The notes: generated from the sequence alone by a model not told the origin. A stretch of 64,000 bases of DNA from F1-120-MAGs118 sp013360535 (GCA_026647215.1 JAPKHC010000009.1:62001-126000); one strand, 5' to 3'. Positions 18,857 to 27,530 are shown, counted from the first letter of the stretch. Program-made: numbers and translations.

Positions 18857-19232
18857 TCCAGCACGCACGGGGGTGCGGCCAGCGCCGCGCCCCCGTGCAG
18901 TCTCTCCGCTCTTTGTCCGCTTCGTTTCGCCTGTCGGTCAGGCCCGACTCGCTCGCCCGCGCCCGGGTGCGCGGCACACCCGCCGCCGCCCTTCGCAGCC
19001 CCCCTCTGGCAGAGCTGGTCCAGAGCCTTTCCAAGCGCCACCTCCGGCGCTAACCTTCCCCCCTCTCTCCGCCCACCGGAGGGCCCGGGCCGCGCGTCGG
19101 TCCGAACCCTCCGCACCGTCCCACATCCCTCTCTCTCTGCCGCGGTTCCCACGCGCTCCACAAGGGCGCTGCAAGTCCCAAGGCTGTCTCGGGTCCCCAC
19201 CCCCCACCGTCGAAATTCGACAGTCCCACGCG
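18857..19232. other. 376-base intergenic leader before the second secretin gene
   Basis: Holds the terminator hairpin at 18865-18898 and a weak promoter candidate (TTTCCA at 19028-19033, 17 bases, TAACCT at 19051-19056). A pyrimidine-rich leader follows, with TCCCAC at 19119-19124, 19147-19152 and 19224-19229. GGTTCCCACGCG at 19144-19155 is the exact reverse complement of 12482-12493 in the TPR-gene leader. No protein gene is supported. Confidence 0.55.
18865..18898 (+). terminator. Strong hairpin ending the exbB-exbD-exbD operon
   Basis: GCACGGGGG (18865-18873) pairs with CCCCCGTGC (18890-18898). The inner bases GCGGC and GCCGC continue the stem through a T-G wobble to a CAGC loop, giving about 15 pairs. 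It starts nine bases after the stop codon and is followed by a pyrimidine-rich stretch (CTCTCCGCTCTTTGTCC). Likely terminator. Confidence 0.7.
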
Positions 19233-21836
19233 ATGAGCAAGGTCGGCAACGCACTCCCGTTCTGCATGCTCCTGACGGCGGCTTGCGCCACGGCGCCCCA
19301 CTACGCCGTCGAGTCCGTCGAGCCCGCTCCCGTCGAGACGGCTTCGAACGAAGCCGCCGCGGCGGAAGCCTCGGCGCCGTCCCAGGACGTGCTCGATCAG
19401 ACGAAGGAACAGACCACGCTCAACCGGCAGCGGTCCGTGCTGCTCGTCGAGCGCCACCTCAAGACCGCCCGGTCGCGCATGGACGACCTGCGCCTCGAGG
19501 AGGCCGAAGCCGAGCTGCTCGCGGCGCTCCAGCTCGAGCCGGAGAACGTCACGGCGAAGCAGATGCTCGCCGAAGTGACGACCCTGCTCGGCAAGAGCGG
19601 TCCGCAGGGCGTCGACGCGACCGACATGGCCGCGCGCTGGCAGATCAAGGTGCAGGCGATGCAGGCGCAGGCCCGCGAGAGCCTGAACCAGGGTCGCGCC
19701 TTCCTCGCCAAGGAAGAGTACGAGCGCGCGATCGCCGAGTTCTCGGTCGCCAAGAACCTGATCCGCTGGGCGCCCTACTCGGCCATCGACTGGCAGGGCA
19801 TCGACACCGAAGTCGAGGCCGAGCTCGCCAAGGCGACCGCCGGCCGCGTCGCCGCCGAACAGGCCAAGCGCGACCGCGAGTCCGCCCAGGCGCTCGAGGC
19901 GCTGCGCGACCAGGGCAAGGCCGAAGCGATGCGCCGCGACGCCAAGGTCGCGACGATGCTCGACTCGGCCATCGAGGCCTTCGACAAGCGCGACTTCAAG
20001 GGCGCGGTGGAAGCCTGCGACCAGGCGCTCTACCTCGACCCGCGCAACGACCGCGCGATGGAGATCCGCGACGCGGCGCACCGCGCCGGCCGCGAGAACG
20101 TCCGCAAGGAGTACATCGAGCAGAAGCGCGAGCAGTTCCTGCGCTGGCGCGAGGAGCTCGACAAGCTGCGCATCCCCGAGTCGGAGACCTACACGCTCGC
20201 CGATCAGGACTTCTGGCGCGACATCACCGAAAAGCGCTCCAAGCGCCGCGGCATCGACCTGACCCAGACCTCGACGCCCGAGGATCTGGCGCTGCGCCAG
20301 AGCCTGCGCGAGACGCGCATCCCCGGCCTCAAGGTCGCGGACGAAGGCTCGCTGACGGCCGTGATCGACGTGCTGCGCACGTTCACGGGCCTGCCGCTGG
20401 TCGTCGACCCGGCCGCCGAGACCTCCGCCAGCGACGCCGGCGTGGTCTACAACCTGAACCTCACCTCCTCGCTCACCGTCGAGCAGGCGCTCAACCTCGT
20501 CACCGGCATGTCCGGCGAGGACGTCGCCTGGGTCGTGCGCAACGACGCGGTGATGGTGACCACCAAGGTCAAGGCCCGCGGCAAGCCGGTCATCTACAAC
20601 CACGACGTCAACGACCTCGTGTTCAGCCTGACGGACTTCTTCGGCCCGCGCATCGACCGCCTGCGTCTGCTCGACGACATGGAAGACGATGACGGCGGCG
20701 GCCCCTTCGGCGGCATCGGCGAGAAGCCGAAGCTGATCGAGATCTCCAACCTGACGACCCTGATCCAGGAGAACGTCGCGGTCGGCAGCTGGGAGAGCGA
20801 AGGCGTCTCCATCGCCGAAGGCGAAGGCTTCATCGTGATCGTCCACACCCCCGAGGTGCAGGAGCAGGTCAAGAAGTTCCTCAACGACCTCCGCCGCTTC
20901 GGCTCGTCGCTCGTCACGATCGAGTCGAAGTTCATGACGATCTCGAGCAACTGGCTGCAGGAGATCGGCATCGACTTCCGCGGCCTCGACAACCCGGTCT
21001 TCCCGTTCAAGGACATGGATGACCTGACGAACGGGCTCGAGGACAAGTCCTCGCGCGGCCTCGACAACAACGGCCTCGGCGCCGCGTCGGGCATCCCGTC
21101 CTCGGGCTTCTACTACAACGACGGTCGCGACGGCGACTTCAAGGGCCGCACGGAGAACTTCTTCGAGAACCCGCTCGGCTCGGCGCTGTCGAACATCGGC
21201 GGCATCACGACCCAGCTGACGTTCCTGAACGACCTCGAAGTGTCGATGATCCTGCGCGCGGTCGAGAAGTCGACCGACTACCAGCTGATCAACAACCAGA
21301 CGCTCTCGGTGCACAACACCCAGCGCGCCTACGTCGCGGTCATCAACCAGCAGGCCTACATTCAGGACTTCGACGTCGAAGTCGCCCAGTTCCAGGCCGT
21401 CGCCGACCCCCAGATCAACGTGCTGCACGAGGGCGTGGTCCTCGACGTGCGCCCGACGATCCACCACAACCGCAAGTACCTGACGCTGGAGATCCAGCCG
21501 ACGGTCGCCAAGGTCGTCGCCCTGCGCACGTTCAGCTCGACGCTGGGCGGCAACACGGCGCCGGTCGAGTTCCAGCTGCCGGAGCTCGAGGTGCAGAGCG
21601 TGTTCACCACCGCGGTCATCCCCGACGGTGGCTCGATCCTGCTCGGCGGTCTGTCGAACGTCCGCAACATCGAGCGTCGCGCCGAAGTGCCGTGGCTCGC
21701 CAAGCTGCCGATCGTCGGCTTCCTGATGAAGAACGAAGGCTACAACGAGGAATCGAAGAGCCTGATGATCTTGATCCGCGCGAGCATCATGGACGTGCAC
21801 GACGAGGTCGAGAAGCTCGAGTCGCGCATCCGCTGA
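19233..21836 (+). CDS. Secretin-like outer-membrane lipoprotein with TPR N-terminus (copy 2)
   Basis: 867 residues from ATG 19233, chosen because it gives a lipoprotein-type signal (NALPFCMLLTAACA). It has the same architecture as the protein at 9605: TPR/coiled-coil part (about 65-310), secretin N-domain-like region (about 365-550; LRTFTGLPLVVDP, KPVIYNHDVNDLVF), then a secretin core (about 560-850). The core includes QEIGIDFRGL, AYIQDFDVEVAQFQAVADP, GVVLDVRP and the signature IPDGGSILLGGL. The two proteins are diverged paralogues, so the ring may be heteromeric or there may be two rings. The unit ends at a hairpin at 21855-21896. Confidence 0.88.
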   Translation: MSKVGNALPFCMLLTAACATAPHYAVESVEPAPVETASNEAAAAEASAPSQDVLDQTKEQTTLNRQRSVLLVERHLKTARSRMDDLRLEEAEAELLAALQLEPENVTAKQMLAEVTTLLGKSGPQGVDATDMAARWQIKVQAMQAQARESLNQGRAFLAKEEYERAIAEFSVAKNLIRWAPYSAIDWQGIDTEVEAELAKATAGRVAAEQAKRDRESAQALEALRDQGKAEAMRRDAKVATMLDSAIEAFDKRDFKGAVEACDQALYLDPRNDRAMEIRDAAHRAGRENVRKEYIEQKREQFLRWREELDKLRIPESETYTLADQDFWRDITEKRSKRRGIDLTQTSTPEDLALRQSLRETRIPGLKVADEGSLTAVIDVLRTFTGLPLVVDPAAETSASDAGVVYNLNLTSSLTVEQALNLVTGMSGEDVAWVVRNDAVMVTTKVKARGKPVIYNHDVNDLVFSLTDFFGPRIDRLRLLDDMEDDDGGGPFGGIGEKPKLIEISNLTTLIQENVAVGSWESEGVSIAEGEGFIVIVHTPEVQEQVKKFLNDLRRFGSSLVTIESKFMTISSNWLQEIGIDFRGLDNPVFPFKDMDDLTNGLEDKSSRGLDNNGLGAASGIPSSGFYYNDGRDGDFKGRTENFFENPLGSALSNIGGITTQLTFLNDLEVSMILRAVEKSTDYQLINNQTLSVHNTQRAYVAVINQQAYIQDFDVEVAQFQAVADPQINVLHEGVVLDVRPTIHHNRKYLTLEIQPTVAKVVALRTFSSTLGGNTAPVEFQLPELEVQSVFTTAVIPDGGSILLGGLSNVRNIERRAEVPWLAKLPIVGFLMKNEGYNEESKSLMILIRASIMDVHDEVEKLESRIR

Positions 21837-21854
21837 TTCGCGCTGCCTTTCCTG

Positions 21855-21896
21855 CCGCGGGCGCCGCCCTCCCCCACGGGAGCGCGGCGCCCGCGG
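21855..21896 (+). terminator. Perfect 12-bp hairpin after the second secretin gene
   Basis: CCGCGGGCGCCG (21855-21866) pairs perfectly with CGGCGCCCGCGG (21885-21896), and the 18-base loop contains a further CTCCC/GGGAG stem. It lies 18 bases after the stop. It closely resembles the hairpin after the first secretin gene and also lacks a T tract. Confidence 0.6.
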
Positions 21897-21913
21897 TGCA
21901 TCCGGGGCAGTCC

Positions 21914-21943
21914 TCGACGGGGGCGCCGCGCGGACACTAGCCT
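21914..21943 (+). promoter_or_regulatory. Candidate promoter for the HAD hydrolase gene
   Basis: TCGACG (21914-21919), 18 bases, TAGCCT (21938-21943), with the gene starting 14 bases later. The -35 core GAC and the -10 form TAGCCT recur in front of the alpha/beta hydrolase gene at 41082, which supports both as promoters. Confidence 0.3.
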
Positions 21944-21956
21944 CTAGGGCGCTCCG

Positions 21957-22682
21957 ATGGCTCACCTCGACGCGGTCTTCTTCGACATCGACGACACGTT
22001 GTGTGCGACGACGGCGTTCGCGCAGCGCGCGCGCCGCAACGCCGTGCGCGCCATGGTCGCGGCCGGACTGCGCGCGCGGGAGGACGCGGTCTACGCCGAG
22101 CTGGAGGACGTGATCGCGGAGTTCTCGTCCAACTACGAGCACCACTACGACAAGCTGCTCCTGCGCCTCGACGCTGCGGCGGTCGAAGGCCTCAACCCGG
22201 CGCTGGTGGTCGCCGCCGGCGTCGCGGCTTACCACGACACGAAGTTCCGCGAGCTGCAGCCGTTCCCCGGCGCGCGCGAGCTGCTCGCCGAGCTGCGGCA
22301 GGCGGGCCTCAAGGTCGGCATCATCACGCACGGGCTGACGGTCAAGCAGGCGGAGAAGCTCGTGCGTCTGGGCCTCGTCCCCCACCTCGACCCGCAGGCC
22401 GTGTTCATCTCCGACCAGCTCGGCGTCGCCAAGCCCAACCCCAAGCTCTACCAGCTCGCGCTCGCGCGCACCGGCGTGCAGGCCTCGCGCGCGCTGTACG
22501 TCGGCGACAACCCGCGCAACGACATCGCACCGCCGCAGAAGCTCGGCATGAAGACCTGCTGGGCGCGCCTCGTCGGTCGCCACGAGGCCATCGGAGGCAT
22601 CGAGGCCGACTGCGAGATGGCGAGCTTCGCCGAGCTGCGTTCACTGCTGCGCGAGCGCTTCGGCGTCGCGCTCCCGGGCTAA
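21957..22682 (+). CDS. HAD-superfamily phosphatase/hydrolase, subfamily IA
   Basis: 241 residues with all four HAD motifs: FFDIDDTL near residue 7 (nucleophile Asp and acid/base Asp), IITHG near 122 (Thr of motif II), a Lys in AKPNPKLYQLA, and VGDNPRNDI near 181 (metal-binding Asp). The helical cap segment (QRARRNAVRAMVAAGL, SSNYEHHYDKLL, YHDTKF) resembles the HAD-IA group modelled as TIGR02253. The substrate is probably a small phosphoester, not predictable. It converges on the REC-EAL gene and their stop codons overlap by four bases. Confidence 0.88.
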   Translation: MAHLDAVFFDIDDTLCATTAFAQRARRNAVRAMVAAGLRAREDAVYAELEDVIAEFSSNYEHHYDKLLLRLDAAAVEGLNPALVVAAGVAAYHDTKFRELQPFPGARELLAELRQAGLKVGIITHGLTVKQAEKLVRLGLVPHLDPQAVFISDQLGVAKPNPKLYQLALARTGVQASRALYVGDNPRNDIAPPQKLGMKTCWARLVGRHEAIGGIEADCEMASFAELRSLLRERFGVALPG

Positions 22683-23869
22683 CCGGGCTCCGGCAGAGGT
22701 CCGGGCTTGCCGAAGCGGAACCCCTGCATCAGGTCGCACCCCAGCGCGCGCGCCGTCTCGCGCTCGGTCTCCGACTCGATCCCTTCGGCGAGTGTGACGA
22801 TGCCCAGCTCGCGCGCCGCGGCGTTCATGGAACGGACGACGGCGAGCTTCGAGGGCGAGTGGTCGACGCCCGAGACGAGCCCGCGGTCGTACTTCACGAA
22901 GTCGGGAATCACCTCGGCCAGCGCGTTCAGGCCGGAGTACGCCGCGCCGAGGTCGTCGAGCGCGATGCGGTAGCCCAGCCGGCGCAGCTCGCGGCAGCGC
23001 CGCAGGGTCGCGTCGTCGAGCCGGAGCTCCGAAGCCTCCGTGATCTCGAGCACGATGCGGTCGCTGTGGCGCAAGAGCGGCCCCTCGAACGAGTCGAGCT
23101 CCGCCAGCTCCAGCGACTCCGGACAGACGTTGACCCACAGGTCCAGCGGCGTGCGGCGCTGCTCGAGCACCTCCGCGACCCGCTTCCACACCGCGAGGTC
23201 GACACGCTCGAGCTCCCCGAGCGCCGCCGCCGCTCCGAGGATGCGGTCGGGCGTCGGAAGCTGGGGGTGGTGGCTGCGCATCAGGCACTCGTAGGCGCAG
23301 GTCTGACCGTCGCTCGCACGCACGATCGGCTGGAACGCGAGCCACAGCTGGTCGAGCGCCGCCGTCAGGGTCTCGCGCTGCGCGCGCTCCACGGCGTACG
23401 GCTCCGCAGCAGGCGTCGTGACGCGCGCGAGCTCGCGGACCACGTCCTCGATCGCGCTGGCGAGCTCCGTGGCCGGGCAGGGCTTGAGCAGCAGGCGATG
23501 CACGCCGGCCTCGTTGATCGCCGACGCAGCCGCGCGCGTGTCGGCCTCGCCCGTGAGCATCAGCCGCGCCGCCGCCGGGAAGCGCTGGCGCACCTCGCGC
23601 AGGAACTCGGTGCCGGTCATCTCGGGCATGCGGAAGTCGGAAACGACCGCGCAGACGGGCTTCCGCTCGAGCGCCTGAAGGCCGGCGGCGCCGCTGACCG
23701 CGGTCAGCACCTCGAACGGATGCTTCGCGAGCGCGCGCCGGATCGAGGACGTCACCGAGGGCTCGTCGTCGACGAACAGCACGGCTGGGCGAGCGCCGTC
23801 GCAGGCGGTGAGCGACGCGGCAGGCGCAGACGACGGGAAGGGAGCTTGCGGAAAGGTCGGGTCAGGCAT
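22679..23869 (-). CDS. Response regulator with EAL (cyclic-di-GMP phosphodiesterase) output
   Basis: 396 residues. REC domain (about 27-145): acidic pair in FVDDEP, phospho-acceptor Asp in VVSDFRMPEMTG, Lys in LLLKPC. EAL domain (about 165-390): signature E194-C195-L196 instead of EAL, VNVCPESL, LEITEASE, ALDDLGAAYSG, FVKYDRGL, LAEGIES and MQGFRFGKP. Nearly all metal- and substrate-binding acidic residues and the Lys are kept, so activity against cyclic-di-GMP is plausible. Last gene of the FIST/kinase operon, 105 bases after the previous stop. Its REC domain is closely related to that of the next regulator upstream (shared AINEAGV...KPC). Confidence 0.9.
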   Translation of the reverse strand: MPDPTFPQAPFPSSAPAASLTACDGARPAVLFVDDEPSVTSSIRRALAKHPFEVLTAVSGAAGLQALERKPVCAVVSDFRMPEMTGTEFLREVRQRFPAAARLMLTGEADTRAAASAINEAGVHRLLLKPCPATELASAIEDVVRELARVTTPAAEPYAVERAQRETLTAALDQLWLAFQPIVRASDGQTCAYECLMRSHHPQLPTPDRILGAAAALGELERVDLAVWKRVAEVLEQRRTPLDLWVNVCPESLELAELDSFEGPLLRHSDRIVLEITEASELRLDDATLRRCRELRRLGYRIALDDLGAAYSGLNALAEVIPDFVKYDRGLVSGVDHSPSKLAVVRSMNAAARELGIVTLAEGIESETERETARALGCDLMQGFRFGKPGPLPEPG

Positions 23870-23974
23870 CGAAGGGCCTCGGGGGCGTTCGGGAGGGTCG
23901 AGCGGGCGACGCGAAGTCGGCGACGGGCTCGCCGGAGTCGCTGGCCACTTCCGGAGAGCACTGCAGGGCGCGGC

Positions 23975-25123
23975 TCACGCGACACCCCGCGCGAGCTGGG
24001 AAGTCGAATCGGGAACGAGCACCGCGAGCGGCTCCCGGATGCCGCCCAGGCGCGAGTGCGCGAGGATGCGCTCGAGCAGGATCGTGGTGACGACCTGCTC
24101 GGCGCCGAGCAGCACGCGGCCGTCGTTGGTCAGGACCGGAGCGACGGTGGTCATGCCGACGCGCAGCTCCCCGAGCAGGATGTGCTGGGGCACGTTGGGG
24201 CGCGCCGTCGCGGGCTGGGCGGAGTCGATCTGCTCCTTGAGCGCCGCCAGCACCTCGCGCGGCATGCTCGGGTCCGCGCGCAGGTGGAGCCACGAGCGCT
24301 CGGGGGAGAGACCACGCAGCTGCAGAGTCCACCACTCCTCCGCGACGCGCACGATCTCTCCCCCGACGCCCGCGCGATCCATGCTTTCGCGCCTGGCGTC
24401 CTTCAGCACGTTGACCACGCCCTCCAGGCGCGGGATGCCGCCGACCAGTCGCGCCCCCACCTCGTGGGAGCGCCGCACGGCATCGAGTTCGGTTTCCGAG
24501 AGCGGCTCCGCCTTGGCGACGCGCTCGCGCAGCTCGGGCGGCAGCGTCACGCGCCCCAGGCGCAAGAGCAGCGCCGCCAGCTCGACCTCCCACGCGCGCT
24601 CGACACGCAGCCGGCGGGCGATCGCCCCGGCGGTCTCCCGCGCACGCGCCGCGCGGCCGAATTCCTGCGGATCGAGCACCGCCAGCGCTTCGGTCATCAG
24701 TTGCACGGCGCCGCCGAGCGTCTGCTGGAGCAGCTGGCGCTCGCTGCGCGCGTTGTGGAAGGCCTGGATGCCGGCCTCGATCACGCAGGCGAGATCGAGC
24801 GCGGAACAGGGCTTGGTGACGAAGCGGAACACGCCGGCCTCGTTGATCGCGCGCGAGGCGGTGCCCTGGTCGGCGTTGCCCGTGAGCATCACGCGCACCG
24901 TGTCCGGCGCGAGCTCGCGCACCCTCGCGAGCAGCTGCGCTCCGTCCATCTCGGGCATCGTCATGTCGGAGACGATGACGGCGTACTCCGCGCTCGCCAG
25001 CCGCAGCTCCGCTTCGCGCGGGGAAGTCAGGGCGTCGATCTCGAAGCGGCCTCGCAGGCCGCGCGAGAGCGCGCTCAGCACGTTGGGCTCGTCGTCGACG
25101 AGCAGGACCCGTTGGGCGTTCAT
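23975..25123 (-). CDS. Response regulator with degenerate HD-GYP-like output domain
   Basis: 382 residues from ATG 25123 with GGAGG just upstream. REC domain (about 1-120): VDDEPN, phospho-acceptor in VIVSDMTMPEMDG, FVTKPC. The middle part aligns by order with an HD-GYP domain, but the HD motif of LHDIGK reads LLRLGR (near residue 185). The HHER-DGSGYP block is replaced by a segment without His pairs, so metal binding and cyclic-di-GMP hydrolysis should be lost. A final ~70-residue beta-rich part (LGELRVGMTTVAPVLTNDGR) resembles the tail of other planctomycetal HD-type regulators. Probably a binding or structural output. Confidence 0.85.
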   Translation of the reverse strand: MNAQRVLLVDDEPNVLSALSRGLRGRFEIDALTSPREAELRLASAEYAVIVSDMTMPEMDGAQLLARVRELAPDTVRVMLTGNADQGTASRAINEAGVFRFVTKPCSALDLACVIEAGIQAFHNARSERQLLQQTLGGAVQLMTEALAVLDPQEFGRAARARETAGAIARRLRVERAWEVELAALLLRLGRVTLPPELRERVAKAEPLSETELDAVRRSHEVGARLVGGIPRLEGVVNVLKDARRESMDRAGVGGEIVRVAEEWWTLQLRGLSPERSWLHLRADPSMPREVLAALKEQIDSAQPATARPNVPQHILLGELRVGMTTVAPVLTNDGRVLLGAEQVVTTILLERILAHSRLGGIREPLAVLVPDSTSQLARGVA

Positions 25124-25182
25124 GCCGGCCTCCGGTGCGCGCAGGTTCGGACTCGCGGGGTTCGTCGCATGCTGCACCTGCG

Positions 25183-26397
25183 CTAGCGCACGTCCTGCGA
25201 TCCGGCGGTCAGCTCGAGGTGCTCCCGCAGGCGCTGGGAGCCGACGTGCACTCCGCGGCGCTCGAGGCGCAGCTCGATCCGGGCGAGCTCGTCGAGCGGC
25301 TTCCCGCCGGGGCCCGCCTTGAGGGACTGCTCGATGAACTCGGAGAGCGCGACCGCCTCGGCCGCCGACACCGGATCGGTCGAGCGTTCCGGCGCGAGCT
25401 CGTGGTGGTGGCGCACGGCGTCGACGATCGCCGCGGGCAAGCCCCACATCGCAAGGAGGGCCGCGCCGAGTCGCGCGTGGACCTCCTGAGGCGGCAGGGT
25501 CTCGGCCGGTGCGAGCCGTTCCAGCTCGTGCTCCGCGAGTTCCGCACGCAGGCGCTCGTACTCGGCCGGAGCGTGGGACGCGAGCAGGAGCTCTCCGACG
25601 TCGTGCAGGATTCCGACCGTGAAGGCCAGCGCGCAGGCTTCCTTGCCGTGCACGAACTCGCGCGCGAGCGTCGCGACGCCGAGCGAGTGGCACTGGTACT
25701 CGTCGAGATCGAAGCCGCTGGCGAGCGTGACGCCCTCGGCCATGCGCTGCACCTCGGCCACCAGCACGAGACTGCGCAACGAATCGAGCCCGAGGTAACC
25801 GACCGCCTGCCGGACGGTGTGGACCTTGCTCGCGACCCCGAAGAAGGCCGAGTTCGCGACCTGCAGGACCTTGGCGCAGATCGCGGCGTCGCACTCGATG
25901 ATCGCGGCGACGCGGTCGAGGTCGCAACCTTGCTCCGCGAGCGCGACCTCGAGCTCGCGGTACAGCCGCGGCGCCGCCGGGAGAGCCCCGATGCCGCCGA
26001 CCACTCCGCGCAGCCGTTCATCACCGAGCAGGTCCTGCACCTCGAGCGCCCGCTGGATCGCGTCGACGAGCGCGGTCTCGCCGCAGGGCTTCGAGAGGAA
26101 CATGTGTGCGACGCGGGCCACACGCGCGGCGCTGGCGGGATCCCCCTGTCCGGAGAGCACGATGCGGGTCGCGGCCGGGCAAGTGCGCTGCGTGTGCTCG
26201 AGCAGCGAGGCCCCGTCGATGCCGGGCATCTGGAGGTCGCTGATCACGACGTGGAAGTGCTCGCGCGCGAGCAGGTCCATGGCGAGCACCGGACTCGCGA
26301 CGCAGTCGATGCGCCACTCCCCGCGGCGCGAGTAGAGCAACCGACGGATGCCCGCGAGCACGCGGCTGTCGTCGTCGACGAACAGGATGCGCTTCAT
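25183..26397 (-). CDS. Response regulator with HDOD output domain
   Basis: 404 residues from ATG 26397. REC domain (1-120): FVDDDS, phospho-acceptor in VVISDLQMPGIDG, FLSKPC. HDOD domain (about 130-330): LPAAPRLYRELEVAL, ECDAAICAKVLQVANSAFFG, SLGVATLAREF, AFTVGILHDVGELLLA. HDOD domains are non-catalytic HD-fold modules found in two-component outputs. Its start overlaps the kinase stop (ATGA), so kinase and regulator are translationally coupled and this is the most likely direct phosphorylation partner. Confidence 0.9.
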   Translation of the reverse strand: MKRILFVDDDSRVLAGIRRLLYSRRGEWRIDCVASPVLAMDLLAREHFHVVISDLQMPGIDGASLLEHTQRTCPAATRIVLSGQGDPASAARVARVAHMFLSKPCGETALVDAIQRALEVQDLLGDERLRGVVGGIGALPAAPRLYRELEVALAEQGCDLDRVAAIIECDAAICAKVLQVANSAFFGVASKVHTVRQAVGYLGLDSLRSLVLVAEVQRMAEGVTLASGFDLDEYQCHSLGVATLAREFVHGKEACALAFTVGILHDVGELLLASHAPAEYERLRAELAEHELERLAPAETLPPQEVHARLGAALLAMWGLPAAIVDAVRHHHELAPERSTDPVSAAEAVALSEFIEQSLKAGPGGKPLDELARIELRLERRGVHVGSQRLREHLELTAGSQDVR

Positions 26398-27530
26398 GCC
26401 TTCGCTCCTTCGGTGACGGTCCCGCCGCCCGGTTCGGGGCGCCGGATCGGGAGCCGCAGCACGAAGGTCGTGCCGAGACCGACTTCGCTCGTCACGTCGA
26501 TCGCTCCGCCGTGCTTGCCGACCACGACCGACCACGCCATCGCGAGGCCCTGGCCCGTTCCGGTTCCGACCGGCTTGGTCGTGAAAAAGGGCTCGAAGAT
26601 GCGCTTGAAATGCTCTTTCGGGATGCCGCAGCCGTTGTCGCTGATCGTGATCTCGACGCAGCCGCCGCGCACGCGCGTGCCGATGCGGATCACGCCGGGG
26701 CGCTCGCGCTCCACCGAGAGGCGCGACTTGACGGCATGCGCGGCGTTGACGAGCACGTTGAGCAGCACCTGGTTGATCTCGCCGGGAAGGCAGGGAACCT
26801 TCGGGAGGTTCGGGTCGAGGTCGCGCTCGACCTGCGCGACGTACTTCCACTCCGAACGCCCGACCGTGAGCGTGCTCTCGATCGCGTGGTTGAGGTCGAA
26901 GTCGACGAACTCCTTCGTGCCGGGGTGCGAGAACTCCTTCATCGCCCGCACGATGCTCGCGATGCGCGCCACCCCGTCCTGGGACTGCGAGAGCGCGGCC
27001 GGGACCTCCTCCTTGAGGAAGCCGATGTCGATGCGCTCGAGCTTCTCCAGCACGTCGCGCGTGTCCGCGTCCCCGGCGTGTCCCGCGAGCAGCGCCGGGA
27101 GCGCGTCGAGCACCTCGAGCATCGCTCCGAGGTTCTGCGACAGGAACTGGATGTTGTCGCCGACGTACTGCGTCGGCGTGTTGATCTCGTGCGCGACGCC
27201 GGCGGCCAGTCGCCCGATGGCCTCGAGCCGCTGGGAATCCGCCAGCGAGGACTCGAGTTGCTGGCGCAGCAGCTCGGAGCGCTTGCGCTCGGCGATCTCG
27301 TCCTCGAGGCGCGTCTTCGCCGCCCACAACTCGGCGGTCTTGCGCTCCACGGTCGCGTGCAGCGCGACGGCGGCCTGCCCCGCGCCGAAGGCGGTCGACA
27401 CGTTGGCCTGTCGTTCGCGCGCGCGCTTCACGAGCGCGGCGATGGTCTTGTCGCGGCTGGCGAGCGTGCGCTCGAGCTCCGCGATGCGTTCCACGGCATG
27501 CTCGACATGCTCCTCGGGCCCGGCCTTCAC
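26394..27530 (-). CDS. Soluble sensor histidine kinase
   Basis: 378 residues from GTG 27530, which overlaps the stop of the FIST gene by four bases. No membrane segment. An N-terminal coiled coil (about 5-90) leads into the dimerisation/phosphotransfer helix with the H-box GVAHEINTPTQYV. The ATPase domain shows the N-box NQVLLNVLVNAAHAV, G1 DNGCGIP, the F-box FEPFFTTKP and G2 GTGTGQGLAM. It has no sensor domain of its own, so the FIST protein encoded just upstream probably provides the signal. Confidence 0.92.
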   Translation of the reverse strand: MKAGPEEHVEHAVERIAELERTLASRDKTIAALVKRARERQANVSTAFGAGQAAVALHATVERKTAELWAAKTRLEDEIAERKRSELLRQQLESSLADSQRLEAIGRLAAGVAHEINTPTQYVGDNIQFLSQNLGAMLEVLDALPALLAGHAGDADTRDVLEKLERIDIGFLKEEVPAALSQSQDGVARIASIVRAMKEFSHPGTKEFVDFDLNHAIESTLTVGRSEWKYVAQVERDLDPNLPKVPCLPGEINQVLLNVLVNAAHAVKSRLSVERERPGVIRIGTRVRGGCVEITISDNGCGIPKEHFKRIFEPFFTTKPVGTGTGQGLAMAWSVVVGKHGGAIDVTSEVGLGTTFVLRLPIRRPEPGGGTVTEGAKA

